Below, one piece after another: positions 32,029-40,669 of a DNA stretch of 64,000 nt. The position numbers were made by a program, and so were the translations under genes. The stretch spans positions 1 to 64,000 of the forward strand of contig NZ_JAFIQY010000015.1 of assembly GCF_022271435.1 (NCBI RefSeq), written 5' to 3'. The notes under the pieces are model-generated. The model saw nothing but the letters and a program-made list of their open reading frames with translations. It was not told the DNA's origin and did no database searches. The first letter of the stretch is position 1; every line of letters begins with the position of its first letter. This stretch comes from Streptomyces monomycini (GTDB taxonomy: Bacteria > Actinomycetota > Actinomycetes > Streptomycetales > Streptomycetaceae).

Positions 32029-35000
32029 CTACCTCTTGCTCTCATTGTCCATATATTTGTGTGCGTCCATGATGGTTTCGCCGGGCCGGACGTAGCTGGT
32101 TACCCTGCCATTCTGCGCGATGGCCAATCTGCCTTCCGGGTCCATGCGCAGTACGGCCCCATCGGATGAACGGATCACCTCGCGGACTCCTGAGGGCACT
32201 TCAGATGTACGGAACAATCCTTCGGAGTCCGCCACGTAACGCGCAAATCCGTCATCGTCATCATGCTGATCCTGATATTCTGGCATATCAGCCTTGCCGT
32301 CCCTGGCACCCTCCCCATATGCGTGCTTGTCGTAATGCGCATCCACCTCCCTCGGATCCCACTTGTACGGCGCGAGACCGAGCGGATCGCTCCAGGTGTG
32401 CGGGTTGTGGACATACGCGACAGGATTGGGTGCCGGATGCAGCCCCAGGGGGTCGGGGCTGACATATCGAGCGACTTCGGGGTCGTAGTAGCGATGGAAG
32501 TTGTAATGCAGCGATGTTTCCGGGTCGAAGTACTGGCCCGGAAACCGAAGTGGCGTGCAGGCGGTACTGGCCGATGTCCAGGTGGTAAGCCCCCACAGTG
32601 CGCTGCGGCTTCGCCACGAGACATGTCCGCTTTCGTCGACCAGTTCGGCGGGCGCGCCGACGAGATCGGTCACGATCGCGAAAAAACGCTCTGCGACTTC
32701 GGTGTCGTCGGCACGGGTAAGGCGTTCACGCTGGGTCAACGGTTTCGAGCCGTGGTGATCCCATGTGAGCGTGACCTGCGTCCCGTGCTTCCGCACCGAT
32801 GTGATCTGCTCGCACAGGGTGGCGCCGTCCCAGGTGAAGTCCACCTGCTCGGCGATGTCCTGCTCGTCACCGGTCAGACGCTGTTTGGTGATGCGCCGGC
32901 CGAGAGGGTCGTAGGTGTAGCGCCAGGTGGTGCCGTCGGGTGTGATGCAGGAGACCAGGCGGTCTTCGGCGTCCCAGGTGTAACGCCAGGTGTCCGGCTT
33001 TCGCGACAGGCGGTTCCGTTGGCGCAGAGAGGCACGGCCGGCCGCGTCGTATGTGTAACGGATGCTTCCGGCGCGTTGGAGGCGGGTGCCCGTGTACAGG
33101 CGGTCGCCTCGGGCCTCGGCGGCCGGGTGGCAGTCGGGCCAGGCTGCGTGACTCTGGTTTCCAGCCGCGTCGTAGGCGTAAGCCTCCGTCCAGTTGCGGG
33201 CCGACACAGTGATCACCCGGCCGGCGGAGTCGAGCCCGAAGCGACGGCGACCGTTGAGGTGGTCGTCCACTTCGGTGAGGTGCCCGTCCGAGCGGTAGGT
33301 ATATGCGCGACGCTGGATGGTTTCGGCGTCCGAGGCGACATGTTGGCCGGTGAGGCGGCCGCGGGCGTCAAAATTGTGCGCGAAGGTGAGGCTTCCGAGA
33401 GTGCGCGCAAGCTCCCGGCCAAGTGCGTCGCGCGTGAAGGTCAGTGTCCGCCCGGAGATCTCCAGGCCGTCGCGTCGCCCTGCCGCGTCATAGGTCCAGG
33501 TGCTGACCGCCCCGGCAGGGGTGGTGCGGGACGTACGACGCCCCATGGCGTCATAACTGTAGGTGGTGGACCGGCCGTTCACCATCTCACCGACGACCCT
33601 GCCGAACTCATCCCGGGTATACAGCAGTTCACTGTCCGGATCCGCGATCCGCAGTGGCTGACCGGCCGCATCGTAGGTGAAGGTAGTGAGTTTCCCGGCC
33701 ACGTCTTTGGTGAGGACACGGCCGAGGATGTCGTATCGGTAGCGAATGGTGTGGTTCAGCGGAGTCGTGCGGGAAGTCAGACGCCCGACCGCGTCATAGG
33801 CATAAGTTTGACTTCGGCTGTCGAAATCCGTTTCGGATATCAGGCGACCTGCGCGGTCATACTCGTAGTGCCAGGTCAAACCCTGCGGGTTGGTGACCTT
33901 CGTGAGCCGTAGCCCGGCGTCATGGACGAATTCGTAGCGGGCACCGTCCGGACCGGTGCGCACCGTGAGCTGGTCGAAATGTCCGTACTCGAATACGGTG
34001 ACGTGGCCGAGGGGATCGGTGTGAGTGGTGCAGTTGCCCTCTCCGTCGTAGGACCAGCTCTCCTGGGCGGTGTCGGGGTGGATCCGGGATACGAGGCGTC
34101 CTTCGGGGGTCCACCGATAGCGCGTGGTGTTGCCGAGGGGATCGATCAGGGCGGTGGTACGGCCGAATGCGTCTCGGTGGAAGGTTGTGGTGGCACCAAG
34201 GGCGTCAGTGACGGTAAGCGGGAGTCCGTTGGCATCACACGCGACACGGGTGACGTTGCCCAGGGGGTCTGTGACCGAGGTGTGGTGGCCGAGCCGGTCG
34301 TGGGTGAAGCGGCTGGTGCGGCCGGCGGAATCCGTGACGGCTGTCCGGTTGCCCCTGGCGTCGTACTCGTACCGGACGGTTCTGCTTTCTGGGCCGGTGA
34401 TCTCCGCTGCCAGGCCCAGGTCGGTGTAGACGGTGGTGGTGGAGGAGCCGTCGGGGTGGACGACGGACACCGGGTTCCCGTCCTCGTCATAGGTGATCCG
34501 CGTGACGGCGCCCATCGGGTCGGTGATCTGAACGGGCCGGTCGTGTGTGTCGTAGACGGTGCGGGTGGTGTGGCCGAGCGGATCGGTGACGGCGATGACC
34601 TGAAGGTCTCCGTTGACGAGGTACCGGGTCTCGCCGCCCTGTCCGTCGGTATGCGTGGTGACTCGGTGACCGTCGGCTGCGTCGGCCCCTTCGTAGGTGA
34701 ACCGGTTGGCCAAGTGGCCCTCGGCGCCGGACTGGGCGGTACAGCGATGCCGATCGTCGTAGGTGTACTCGTAGCGGGAGCCGTTGGAGTCCACCCAGGC
34801 GGTCATACGGTGCTCGGCGTCGTACTCGAAGCGGGTCGTCGCTCCGGTGGAGTCGGCGGCAGAGGTGAGGTTGCCGGCCTCGTCGTGCCCGTAGGACATC
34901 AGCAACTGATCCGAGCCGTTGTCGGCCGCACCCGACAGGTGCAACGCGGTGAGGTGGCCCTGATCGTCGCAGGTCAGCTTCAGCTCGTACCCGGCACTGT

Positions 35001-36618
35001 GCCGAACCGCGTACGGGTTGCCGGTCTCATCCGCGTAGTCGAAGGTGATCCGATGCCCGTTACGGTCCGCGATCTCGTCGGGTAGGGCCAGACCTGGGGC
35101 ATGCGACGCGTCACTGAAGTACAGTGTCTGGCCGCTCTGCAGGTCGTCTACGGCCCAGTCGCCTTGCGGCGTACGTATCAGGGGCCAGCGCGGACCGCTC
35201 TTCGGCAGAACCCGCTCACCGGCTGCGGGAAGCGGGTAGCGCAGCAGCATCCCGGCCTCGGTGACGAAGACGACGCCCTCGTCGTCGGCCTCCAGGCGTT
35301 GGTCGACCGTGGAATACCACGAAGGCCCGATGTGCCGTCCGATGCGGGTGGAGGACTCGTACCTACGGGTGAACAGCAGCGGGAGAGCACCGGGCAACGC
35401 GATGTCGGTCTGGTTCAGGAACACCCTGCCCGTGGCCAGGTCGACCGGGTCGGTACCGTCCGTGCTCTTGCCCTCGTCCCTGCGGGTCTTGTCGTGAGGG
35501 TGGTCGGCGTCGGCCTGCTCTGCGCTCTTCGACGGTCTTATGGACCCGGTACCCGACGAGTGCGACGAGGCGCCACTACCGCTCTTCGGCCCCTTGAGGT
35601 CCTTCGGGGCACCCTTGCCGAGGCCCGTGAAGTGGTCAGCCAGCCCTTTGTCGTTCTCTTGGTGGTTCTTGGCCATCTGCTTGACGCCACGGGTCATGTT
35701 GTCGTCGAGGTGCTTGGCAGCCTTCTTGACGCCGTCCTCGATGCCGTCGACGACCTTGTCCAGCATCGCGTTCGCGGCGTTGGCGATGGCGTCCTTGCCC
35801 CGGGTTCGGCCGTGGTGTCCCTTGGCTTTGCCGATCTTCCCGCCGGCCTTGTCGCGGAACATGCTGCCCGCGCTCAGCAGACTCGTGACCAGCTTGTCGT
35901 GCTCGGCCTTGTCGAAACTGAAGCCGCCGCTGCCGCCCCCGCCTCCCCCTGAGCCGCTGCCGCCGGCGCTCAGCAGCTGCATCGGGGTGTCGGCAGCCGA
36001 CTTGGCGGTGCCCTTGGCATGCTGCACGCCTTGTCCGAAGCCCTCTTTGCCCGCCTTGGCAGTGCGGCCCAGGTCGACGCCGTCCTGCACTCCCAGCGCG
36101 TTGGCGCCGAGCTGGACGACGAGGTCGCCGACCATTGCCCCAAGCGCCTCCTCGACGGGGGTCAGGGCCATGCTGACGACCTGTTCGGCGACCTGCTGAC
36201 AGGCCTCCTTGAACAGCCGTCTGACGATCACACGGGTCGCCTGGGTGGCCGCCAGCGCACCCACCTCGGACAGTCCCAAGGTGAAGGGCGCCGCAACCTG
36301 CGCGGCGACCACCTCCGCCGCGAGGATGCCCAGCTGGACGATCGCGCCGGCCTTCGCGCCCTCGATGAGCACCGCGACACCGTCCATGGCCGTCGCCGCC
36401 ATCCGGCCGCACTCGCCCAGGTTCTTCAGATGTGTGCCGTTGATCTTGCCCCAGCGAGCGTTCAACGCCTCCACAGCCGTGGAGCCGCCGGACGCCCCCA
36501 CCAAGCCCTGGACCGCGGTGTGCGCCTCGTTCGCGCCCTCGTCGATGTCGCCGGCGAACTCCCGCATGGCGTTCGCCATCTCGCGGTAGTCGTCCTCGTC
36601 CACATTCGGCCACGACAC
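32029..36618 (-). CDS. RHS/YD-repeat polymorphic toxin
   Basis: 1,529 residues from GTG 36618. Order: a WXG100-like helical N terminus (SWPNVDEDDYREMANAMREF), hydrophobic helices near 95-190, a Gly-rich linker, a DUF6531-type start of the shell near 388 (TDPVDLATGRVFLNQTD), about 25 YD repeats such as TRYEYDAEG-like units, and the core boundary YVSPDPLGL...DPLGL. After it comes a 114-residue tip (1416-1529) containing HYDKHAYGEG, VIRSSDGAVLRMDPEG and GRVTSYVRPGE. The tip pattern recalls BECR-fold RNases. The shell is expected to encapsulate the tip until delivery. An in-frame stop lies 10 codons upstream, so the N terminus may be slightly truncated. Followed by a candidate immunity gene. Confidence 0.9.
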   Translation of the reverse strand: MSWPNVDEDDYREMANAMREFAGDIDEGANEAHTAVQGLVGASGGSTAVEALNARWGKINGTHLKNLGECGRMAATAMDGVAVLIEGAKAGAIVQLGILAAEVVAAQVAAPFTLGLSEVGALAATQATRVIVRRLFKEACQQVAEQVVSMALTPVEEALGAMVGDLVVQLGANALGVQDGVDLGRTAKAGKEGFGQGVQHAKGTAKSAADTPMQLLSAGGSGSGGGGGGSGGFSFDKAEHDKLVTSLLSAGSMFRDKAGGKIGKAKGHHGRTRGKDAIANAANAMLDKVVDGIEDGVKKAAKHLDDNMTRGVKQMAKNHQENDKGLADHFTGLGKGAPKDLKGPKSGSGASSHSSGTGSIRPSKSAEQADADHPHDKTRRDEGKSTDGTDPVDLATGRVFLNQTDIALPGALPLLFTRRYESSTRIGRHIGPSWYSTVDQRLEADDEGVVFVTEAGMLLRYPLPAAGERVLPKSGPRWPLIRTPQGDWAVDDLQSGQTLYFSDASHAPGLALPDEIADRNGHRITFDYADETGNPYAVRHSAGYELKLTCDDQGHLTALHLSGAADNGSDQLLMSYGHDEAGNLTSAADSTGATTRFEYDAEHRMTAWVDSNGSRYEYTYDDRHRCTAQSGAEGHLANRFTYEGADAADGHRVTTHTDGQGGETRYLVNGDLQVIAVTDPLGHTTRTVYDTHDRPVQITDPMGAVTRITYDEDGNPVSVVHPDGSSTTTVYTDLGLAAEITGPESRTVRYEYDARGNRTAVTDSAGRTSRFTHDRLGHHTSVTDPLGNVTRVACDANGLPLTVTDALGATTTFHRDAFGRTTALIDPLGNTTRYRWTPEGRLVSRIHPDTAQESWSYDGEGNCTTHTDPLGHVTVFEYGHFDQLTVRTGPDGARYEFVHDAGLRLTKVTNPQGLTWHYEYDRAGRLISETDFDSRSQTYAYDAVGRLTSRTTPLNHTIRYRYDILGRVLTKDVAGKLTTFTYDAAGQPLRIADPDSELLYTRDEFGRVVGEMVNGRSTTYSYDAMGRRTSRTTPAGAVSTWTYDAAGRRDGLEISGRTLTFTRDALGRELARTLGSLTFAHNFDARGRLTGQHVASDAETIQRRAYTYRSDGHLTEVDDHLNGRRRFGLDSAGRVITVSARNWTEAYAYDAAGNQSHAAWPDCHPAAEARGDRLYTGTRLQRAGSIRYTYDAAGRASLRQRNRLSRKPDTWRYTWDAEDRLVSCITPDGTTWRYTYDPLGRRITKQRLTGDEQDIAEQVDFTWDGATLCEQITSVRKHGTQVTLTWDHHGSKPLTQRERLTRADDTEVAERFFAIVTDLVGAPAELVDESGHVSWRSRSALWGLTTWTSASTACTPLRFPGQYFDPETSLHYNFHRYYDPEVARYVSPDPLGLHPAPNPVAYVHNPHTWSDPLGLAPYKWDPREVDAHYDKHAYGEGARDGKADMPEYQDQHDDDDGFARYVADSEGLFRTSEVPSGVREVIRSSDGAVLRMDPEGRLAIAQNGRVTSYVRPGETIMDAHKYMDNESKR

Positions 36619-36844
36619 CCCGATGATGTCGAGAACCTCATCCGCTCAGCCAGGCAGCACCACACCCATACGAAACTTCCGCCCCCCTCAGAACCGGCAG
36701 TCGAGCCACCAGACGCTCTCATCCGGGCCAGCGGTTCCCCCGCACCGGTGAAACTTGCGTGTCAACAGGCCCTGCCGCCGCGAGGGCCTGCGGGATGGCC
36801 GCAAGGTCACTCGCACAGAGATCCGCGGACCGGGGCCCCACCCG
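36619..36844. other. Gene-free segment between RHS and DUF3140 genes
   Basis: 226 bp with no convincing open frame, hairpin or palindrome. It should hold the RHS promoter. G+C content is visibly lower toward 36650-36760. Confidence 0.4.
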
Positions 36845-36883
36845 TCACCCTTTCAACGGATCATGCCCCCAGTTCATCAACGA
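36845..36883. repeat. 39-bp direct repeat, proximal copy (DR2), 3' end of DUF3140 gene
   Basis: Last 39 coding bases (including stop) of the DUF3140 gene, encoding the end SLMNWGHDPLKG. The other copy is at 31279-31317, 5.5 kb away in direct orientation. Confidence 0.9.
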
Positions 36884-37186
36884 ATACCGCCACGTCGTCT
36901 CCTTCACGTCCCCCGACGGCTGCTGCGCGAGATGGCGGTGCACGTACCCCGTCACCTTGCGCATGTGGGCGTAATCGTCGTCCGAGAGATCCGCGCGCTT
37001 GGTGCGCAGCAGTGAAACGATCCGGCGGCCGGACTCGTGGCCCACCGACTCGCCGCCGCCCTTGTGCTGCCCCGACTCCTTGGACTCGTCCTTCTTCAGC
37101 CAGGACTCCAGCTCGGACGGGGACATGTTCACCGCGTCCTTGAAGTCCTGCCAGACGGTGTCCTGGTCGTCCTCCGTCTTCGCCAT
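36845..37186 (-). CDS. DUF3140-domain protein
   Basis: 113 residues. Charged, soluble, with the conserved ELESWLKKDESKESG segment, a GHESGRRIV motif, and DDYAHMRKVTGYVHRHLAQ. The family is widespread in actinobacteria with no known biochemical role. It follows the DUF2945 gene by 4 nt; the two domains commonly co-occur. Its 3' end is duplicated downstream of the RHS module. Confidence 0.8.
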   Translation of the reverse strand: MAKTEDDQDTVWQDFKDAVNMSPSELESWLKKDESKESGQHKGGGESVGHESGRRIVSLLRTKRADLSDDDYAHMRKVTGYVHRHLAQQPSGDVKETTWRYSLMNWGHDPLKG

Positions 37187-37190
37187 GGGC

Positions 37191-37415
37191 TCAGGACCGC
37201 TTCTTCTTCAGGGCCCCGGGCTTGTGCACGGCCGAGCCGCCGGACTTGTCGCTGCGGACCTTGTACTGCGGGTCGTCCGGTGAGGCGTCCACCGTGCGCC
37301 CGGCCTCCTCCGTACGCTCCGTGATCTTCTTCTCCACCTTGCCGGCGGCCTTGCTGCCGTGGCTCTTCCAGGTGACCTTGTCGCCCTTGCTGAGGTCGTC
37401 CTTCTTCTTCGCCAT
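37191..37415 (-). CDS. DUF2945 (Tudor-like, hypervirulence-associated) protein
   Basis: 74 residues from ATG 37415 with GAGGAG upstream. Very basic: MAKKKDDLSKGDKVTWKSHG, a G.VEKKI strand, and a KPGALKKKRS tail. The small beta-barrel SH3/Tudor-like fold is known for the family; nucleic-acid binding is plausible from charge but unproven. Operon with DUF3140. Confidence 0.82.
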   Translation of the reverse strand: MAKKKDDLSKGDKVTWKSHGSKAAGKVEKKITERTEEAGRTVDASPDDPQYKVRSDKSGGSAVHKPGALKKKRS

Positions 37416-37475
37416 CGCCGGTCTCCTCGCGGTCAGGTCCTTCCAGGACAGCACCGGTCGGGGCGCGGCGCGCGT

Positions 37476-37503
37476 CGGGCGCGCTCCGAGGGGAGCGCGC
37501 CCG
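37476..37503 (-). terminator. Terminator of deoA
   Basis: 12-bp perfect stem (37476-37487 with 37492-37503) and GAGG loop, 22 bp beyond the deoA stop. Confidence 0.7.
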
Positions 37504-37524
37504 GCGGCCGTGAAGGGGGAAGGG

Positions 37525-38802
37525 TCAGCCGATGCGGTCCAGGATCACCGGGTTCGGGGTGAAGTCGGTGCCGGGCGGGGCGATGAGGACGCCGCCGTCG
37601 AGGGCTTCGAGGGCGTAGGGGAGCTTTTCGGGGGTGTCGGTGTGGAGGGTGAGGAGGGGCTGGCCCTCCTTGACCTCGTCGCCGGGCTTGGCGTGGAGTT
37701 CGATGCCCGCGCCGGCCTGGACCGGGTCCTCCTTGCGGGCGCGGCCGGCGCCCAGGCGCCAGGCGGAGACGCCCACCGCGTACGCGTCGAGGGTGGTCAG
37801 GACGCCGGAGGCGGAGGCGTTGACGGTGTGCTGTTCGCGGGCGACCGGGAGCGGGGCGTCGGGGTCGCCGCCCTGGGCCTGGATCATGCGGCGCCAGTGG
37901 TCCATGGCGGAGCCGTCGGCGAGGGCCTTGGCCGGGTCGGCGTCCTTCAGACCGGCCGCGTCGAGCATCTCGCGGGCCAGCGCGAGGGTGAGTTCGACGA
38001 CGTCGGCCGGGCCGCCGCCCGCCAGGACCTCCACCGATTCGCGGACTTCGAGGGCGTTGCCGGCGGTCAGGCCGAGCGGGGTGGACATGTCGGTGAGCAG
38101 CGCGGAGGTGCGTACGCCGTGGTCGGTGCCGAGTTCGACCATGGTGGTGGCCAGTTCGCGGGCGTCCTCGATGTTCTTCATGAAGGCGCCGGAGCCGACC
38201 TTGACGTCCAGGACGAGCGAGCCGGTGCCCTCGGCGATCTTCTTGGACATGATCGAGGAGGCGATGAGCGGGATGGCCTCGACGGTGCCGGTGACGTCGC
38301 GCAGCGCGTACAGCTTCTTGTCGGCGGGGGCCAGGCCGTCGCCCGCGGCGCAGATGACCGAGCCGACGCTGTCCAGTACGTCCATCATCTCGGCGTTGGA
38401 CAGCAGCGCGCGCCAGCCGGGGATGGCCTCCAGCTTGTCGAGGGTGCCGCCGGTGTGGCCGAGGCCGCGGCCGGAGAGCTGCGGCACGACCGCGCCGCAG
38501 GCGGCGACGAGGGGCGCGAGCGGCAGGGTGATCTTGTCGCCGACGCCGCCGGTGGAGTGCTTGTCGGCGGTCGGGCGGGACAGGCCGGCGAAGTCCATCC
38601 GCTCGCCGGAGGCGATCATGGCGGCGGTCCAGCGGGCGATCTCCGTACGGTTCATGCCGTTGAGGAAGACGGCCATCGCCAGGGCCGACATCTGCTCGTG
38701 GGCGACCTCGCCGCGCGTGTAGGCGTCGATGACCCAGTCGATCTGCTCGGGGGTCAGCTCCTGCTTGTCGCGCTTGGCGCGGATGACCGAGATGACGTCC
38801 AT
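37525..38802 (-). CDS. deoA: Thymidine/pyrimidine-nucleoside phosphorylase
   Basis: 425 residues from ATG 38802, with GAAAGGAAG upstream. The phosphate-binding KHSTGGVGDK is at residues 81-90, then SGRGLGHTGGTLDKLE, and LDVKVGSGAFMK near 195. It releases thymine or uracil plus (deoxy)ribose-1-phosphate from pyrimidine nucleosides. It lies behind cdd on the same strand but is separated by a terminator hairpin and has its own operator-like site, so it is likely an independent unit of the same regulon. Confidence 0.96.
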   Translation of the reverse strand: MDVISVIRAKRDKQELTPEQIDWVIDAYTRGEVAHEQMSALAMAVFLNGMNRTEIARWTAAMIASGERMDFAGLSRPTADKHSTGGVGDKITLPLAPLVAACGAVVPQLSGRGLGHTGGTLDKLEAIPGWRALLSNAEMMDVLDSVGSVICAAGDGLAPADKKLYALRDVTGTVEAIPLIASSIMSKKIAEGTGSLVLDVKVGSGAFMKNIEDARELATTMVELGTDHGVRTSALLTDMSTPLGLTAGNALEVRESVEVLAGGGPADVVELTLALAREMLDAAGLKDADPAKALADGSAMDHWRRMIQAQGGDPDAPLPVAREQHTVNASASGVLTTLDAYAVGVSAWRLGAGRARKEDPVQAGAGIELHAKPGDEVKEGQPLLTLHTDTPEKLPYALEALDGGVLIAPPGTDFTPNPVILDRIG

Positions 38803-38881
38803 CTGGGCTTCCTTTCGTGGAACGGCCGGCTCAGCCCGTCCCTGTACCCGGGAACGACGCGGCGAGCGGGCGTGTTCAGTT

Positions 38882-38893
38882 CTACACGCATAG
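38882..38893. promoter_or_regulatory. Nucleoside-regulon operator D (deoA), degenerate
   Basis: On the minus strand CTATGCGTGTAG, two transitions from CTACGCGCGTAG and still palindromic (flanks extend it to TCTATGCGTGTAGA). 80 bp upstream of deoA and directly after the cdd terminator. Confidence 0.6.
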
Positions 38894-38909
38894 AGCCGGG
38901 AGATCGAGG

Positions 38910-38939
38910 GGCCCGCACCGCTGGGGTGCGGTGCGGGCC
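38910..38939 (-). terminator. Terminator between cdd and deoA
   Basis: 11-bp stem (38910-38920 with 38929-38939), 10 bp after the cdd stop. Implies separate transcription of deoA. Confidence 0.65.
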
Positions 38940-38948
38940 GGTGGGCCG

Positions 38949-39389
38949 TCAGCGGGCCAGGTGCTGGGGGCCGAACGCGTCGGGGAGGAGGTCGTCCAGG
39001 CGTCGGACGCCCGCCTCCCCGCTGTCGATCAGCAGGCCGGGGCCGCCGTGCTCGTACAGCAGCTGGCGGCAGCGGCCGCACGGGACGAGCAGTTCGCCCT
39101 GGCCGTCCACGCAGGTGAACGCGGTCAGCCGGCCGCCGCCGGTGGCGGCCAGCGCGGAGACCAGGCCGCATTCGGCGCACAGGCCCAGTCCGTACGAGGC
39201 GTTCTCCACGTTGCAGCCGACGACCGTACGGCCGTCGTCCACCAGGGCCGCGGCGCCGACCGGGTAGCCGGAGTACGGAGCGTACGCCCGGGACATCGCG
39301 TCCCGGGCCGCCTCGCGCAGCTGCTCCCAGTCGACCGGCACCTGGCCGTCGCCGCTCCGGCCTTCGTTCATCCGGCCATCGTGCGTCAT
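38949..39389 (-). CDS. cdd: Cytidine deaminase
   Basis: 146 residues from ATG 39389, whose ATGA overlaps the stop of the upstream permease. Zinc ligands Cys71, Cys104 and Cys107 and the proton shuttle Glu73 are present (CAE and PCGRCRQ), as is the ribose-binding CNVENASYG. It converts (deoxy)cytidine to (deoxy)uridine, the substrate of DeoA. Last gene of the nucleoside-importer operon. Confidence 0.96.
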   Translation of the reverse strand: MTHDGRMNEGRSGDGQVPVDWEQLREAARDAMSRAYAPYSGYPVGAAALVDDGRTVVGCNVENASYGLGLCAECGLVSALAATGGGRLTAFTCVDGQGELLVPCGRCRQLLYEHGGPGLLIDSGEAGVRRLDDLLPDAFGPQHLAR

Positions 39390-40669
39390 GTGCCCTGCCC
39401 CCGCCGGTACGGCTTGCCGTTGGCCTTCGGGGGCCGCAGCCGCTGTGCGAACAGTGCCAGCACCAGCAGCGTGGCGATGTACGGGCTGGCCTCGACCAGC
39501 TCCAGCGGCACCACGTCGGTGAGGAAGTACCAGAGGACGAGGAGCACCGCCGCGACGCCCGCGACCGCCGCCTGGGCGCGCTTGGCGGCGCGCAGCCGGA
39601 ACAGTGCCAGGACGGCGAGCAGTGCCGCCAGGCCCAGCAGCAGCGCGTGCACGGTCGGGCCGCCGCTGCGCAGCTGCATGGCGTCCATGAAACCGAACAG
39701 GCCCGCGCCCATCGCGACGCCGCCGGGCCGCCAGTTGCCGAAGATCATCGTGGCCAGGCCGATGTAGCCGCGGCCGCCGGTCTGTCCGTCCTGGAAGAAG
39801 TGCGTGCTGATGGACAGGAACGCGCCGCCGAGCCCGGCCAGCGCGCCGGAGACCAGCACCGCCGCGTACTTGTACGTGTAGACGTTGACACCCAGCGACT
39901 CCGCCGAGACCGGCGCCTCGCCGCAGGACCGCAGCCGCAGGCCGAAGGAGGAGCGCCACAGCAGGTAGAAGGTCCCGACGAAGAGCAGGGCGGCCAGCAC
40001 GGTGAGCCAGGAGACGTTGGTGACCAGGCCGCCGAGGATGCCGGCCACGTCGGAGACCAGGAACCAGTGGTGGTTTTCGAGGGACTGCAACGCGTCCGAG
40101 AGGCCCGGGACGGTGAACGTCGGCATGTCGGCCATCGGCGGCGACTGCTTGTCGTTGCCGCCCGCCTGCATGGCCGCGCTGCCCTCCGCGCCGAACCACA
40201 GCGTGGCCAGGTACTGCGTCGCGCCCAGCGCCAGGATGTTGATCGCGACACCGGAGACGATGTGGTCGACACCGAAGCTGACGGTGGCGATGGCGTGCAC
40301 CAGCCCGCCGAGCGCGCCGCCCAGGATGCCGATGGCCGCGGCGGCCCACGGGCCGTGCTGCCAGCCGATCCAGCCGGCCGCGAACGAGCCGAGCATCATC
40401 ATGCCTTCGAGGCCGATGTTGACCACGCCGGCCCGCTCGGCCCACAGACCGCCGAGGCCGGCCAGGCCGATCGAGGTGGCGGCGGCGAGAGCCGCGCCGA
40501 ACTGTCCGGCGGAGGTCAGGTCGTTGGTGCCGGTGACCACGCGCAGCAGGGACACCGCGACGATCGCCCCGGCGATGATCAGCAGGATGACCGGGTAGGT
40601 CAGCTTGCGGCGACCGCCACCCCGCGCGCTGGCGCCGGGCCGGGCCGCGGGCTTGAGTTCCGTACTCAC
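39386..40669 (-). CDS. Nucleoside ABC transporter, permease 2 (NupQ/YufQ type)
   Basis: 427 residues from GTG 40669, overlapping the previous permease by 4 nt. A 20-residue basic leader is followed by about ten membrane segments of the BPD_transp_2 (branched-chain-type) family, with GLEGMMMLGSFAAG and GGRGYIGLATMIFGNWRP, the cytoplasmic loop that contacts the ATPase. It forms a heterodimeric channel with the neighbouring permease. Confidence 0.93.
   Translation of the reverse strand: MSTELKPAARPGASARGGGRRKLTYPVILLIIAGAIVAVSLLRVVTGTNDLTSAGQFGAALAAATSIGLAGLGGLWAERAGVVNIGLEGMMMLGSFAAGWIGWQHGPWAAAAIGILGGALGGLVHAIATVSFGVDHIVSGVAINILALGATQYLATLWFGAEGSAAMQAGGNDKQSPPMADMPTFTVPGLSDALQSLENHHWFLVSDVAGILGGLVTNVSWLTVLAALLFVGTFYLLWRSSFGLRLRSCGEAPVSAESLGVNVYTYKYAAVLVSGALAGLGGAFLSISTHFFQDGQTGGRGYIGLATMIFGNWRPGGVAMGAGLFGFMDAMQLRSGGPTVHALLLGLAALLAVLALFRLRAAKRAQAAVAGVAAVLLVLWYFLTDVVPLELVEASPYIATLLVLALFAQRLRPPKANGKPYRRGQGT

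Noticed and set aside
32029..36618. Reading the low-complexity and repeat content of this gene as a cell-wall or structural repeat protein
   Set aside because: DUF6531 entry, YD repeats, the PDPLGL boundary and a variable tip with a downstream small gene identify a polymorphic RHS toxin.
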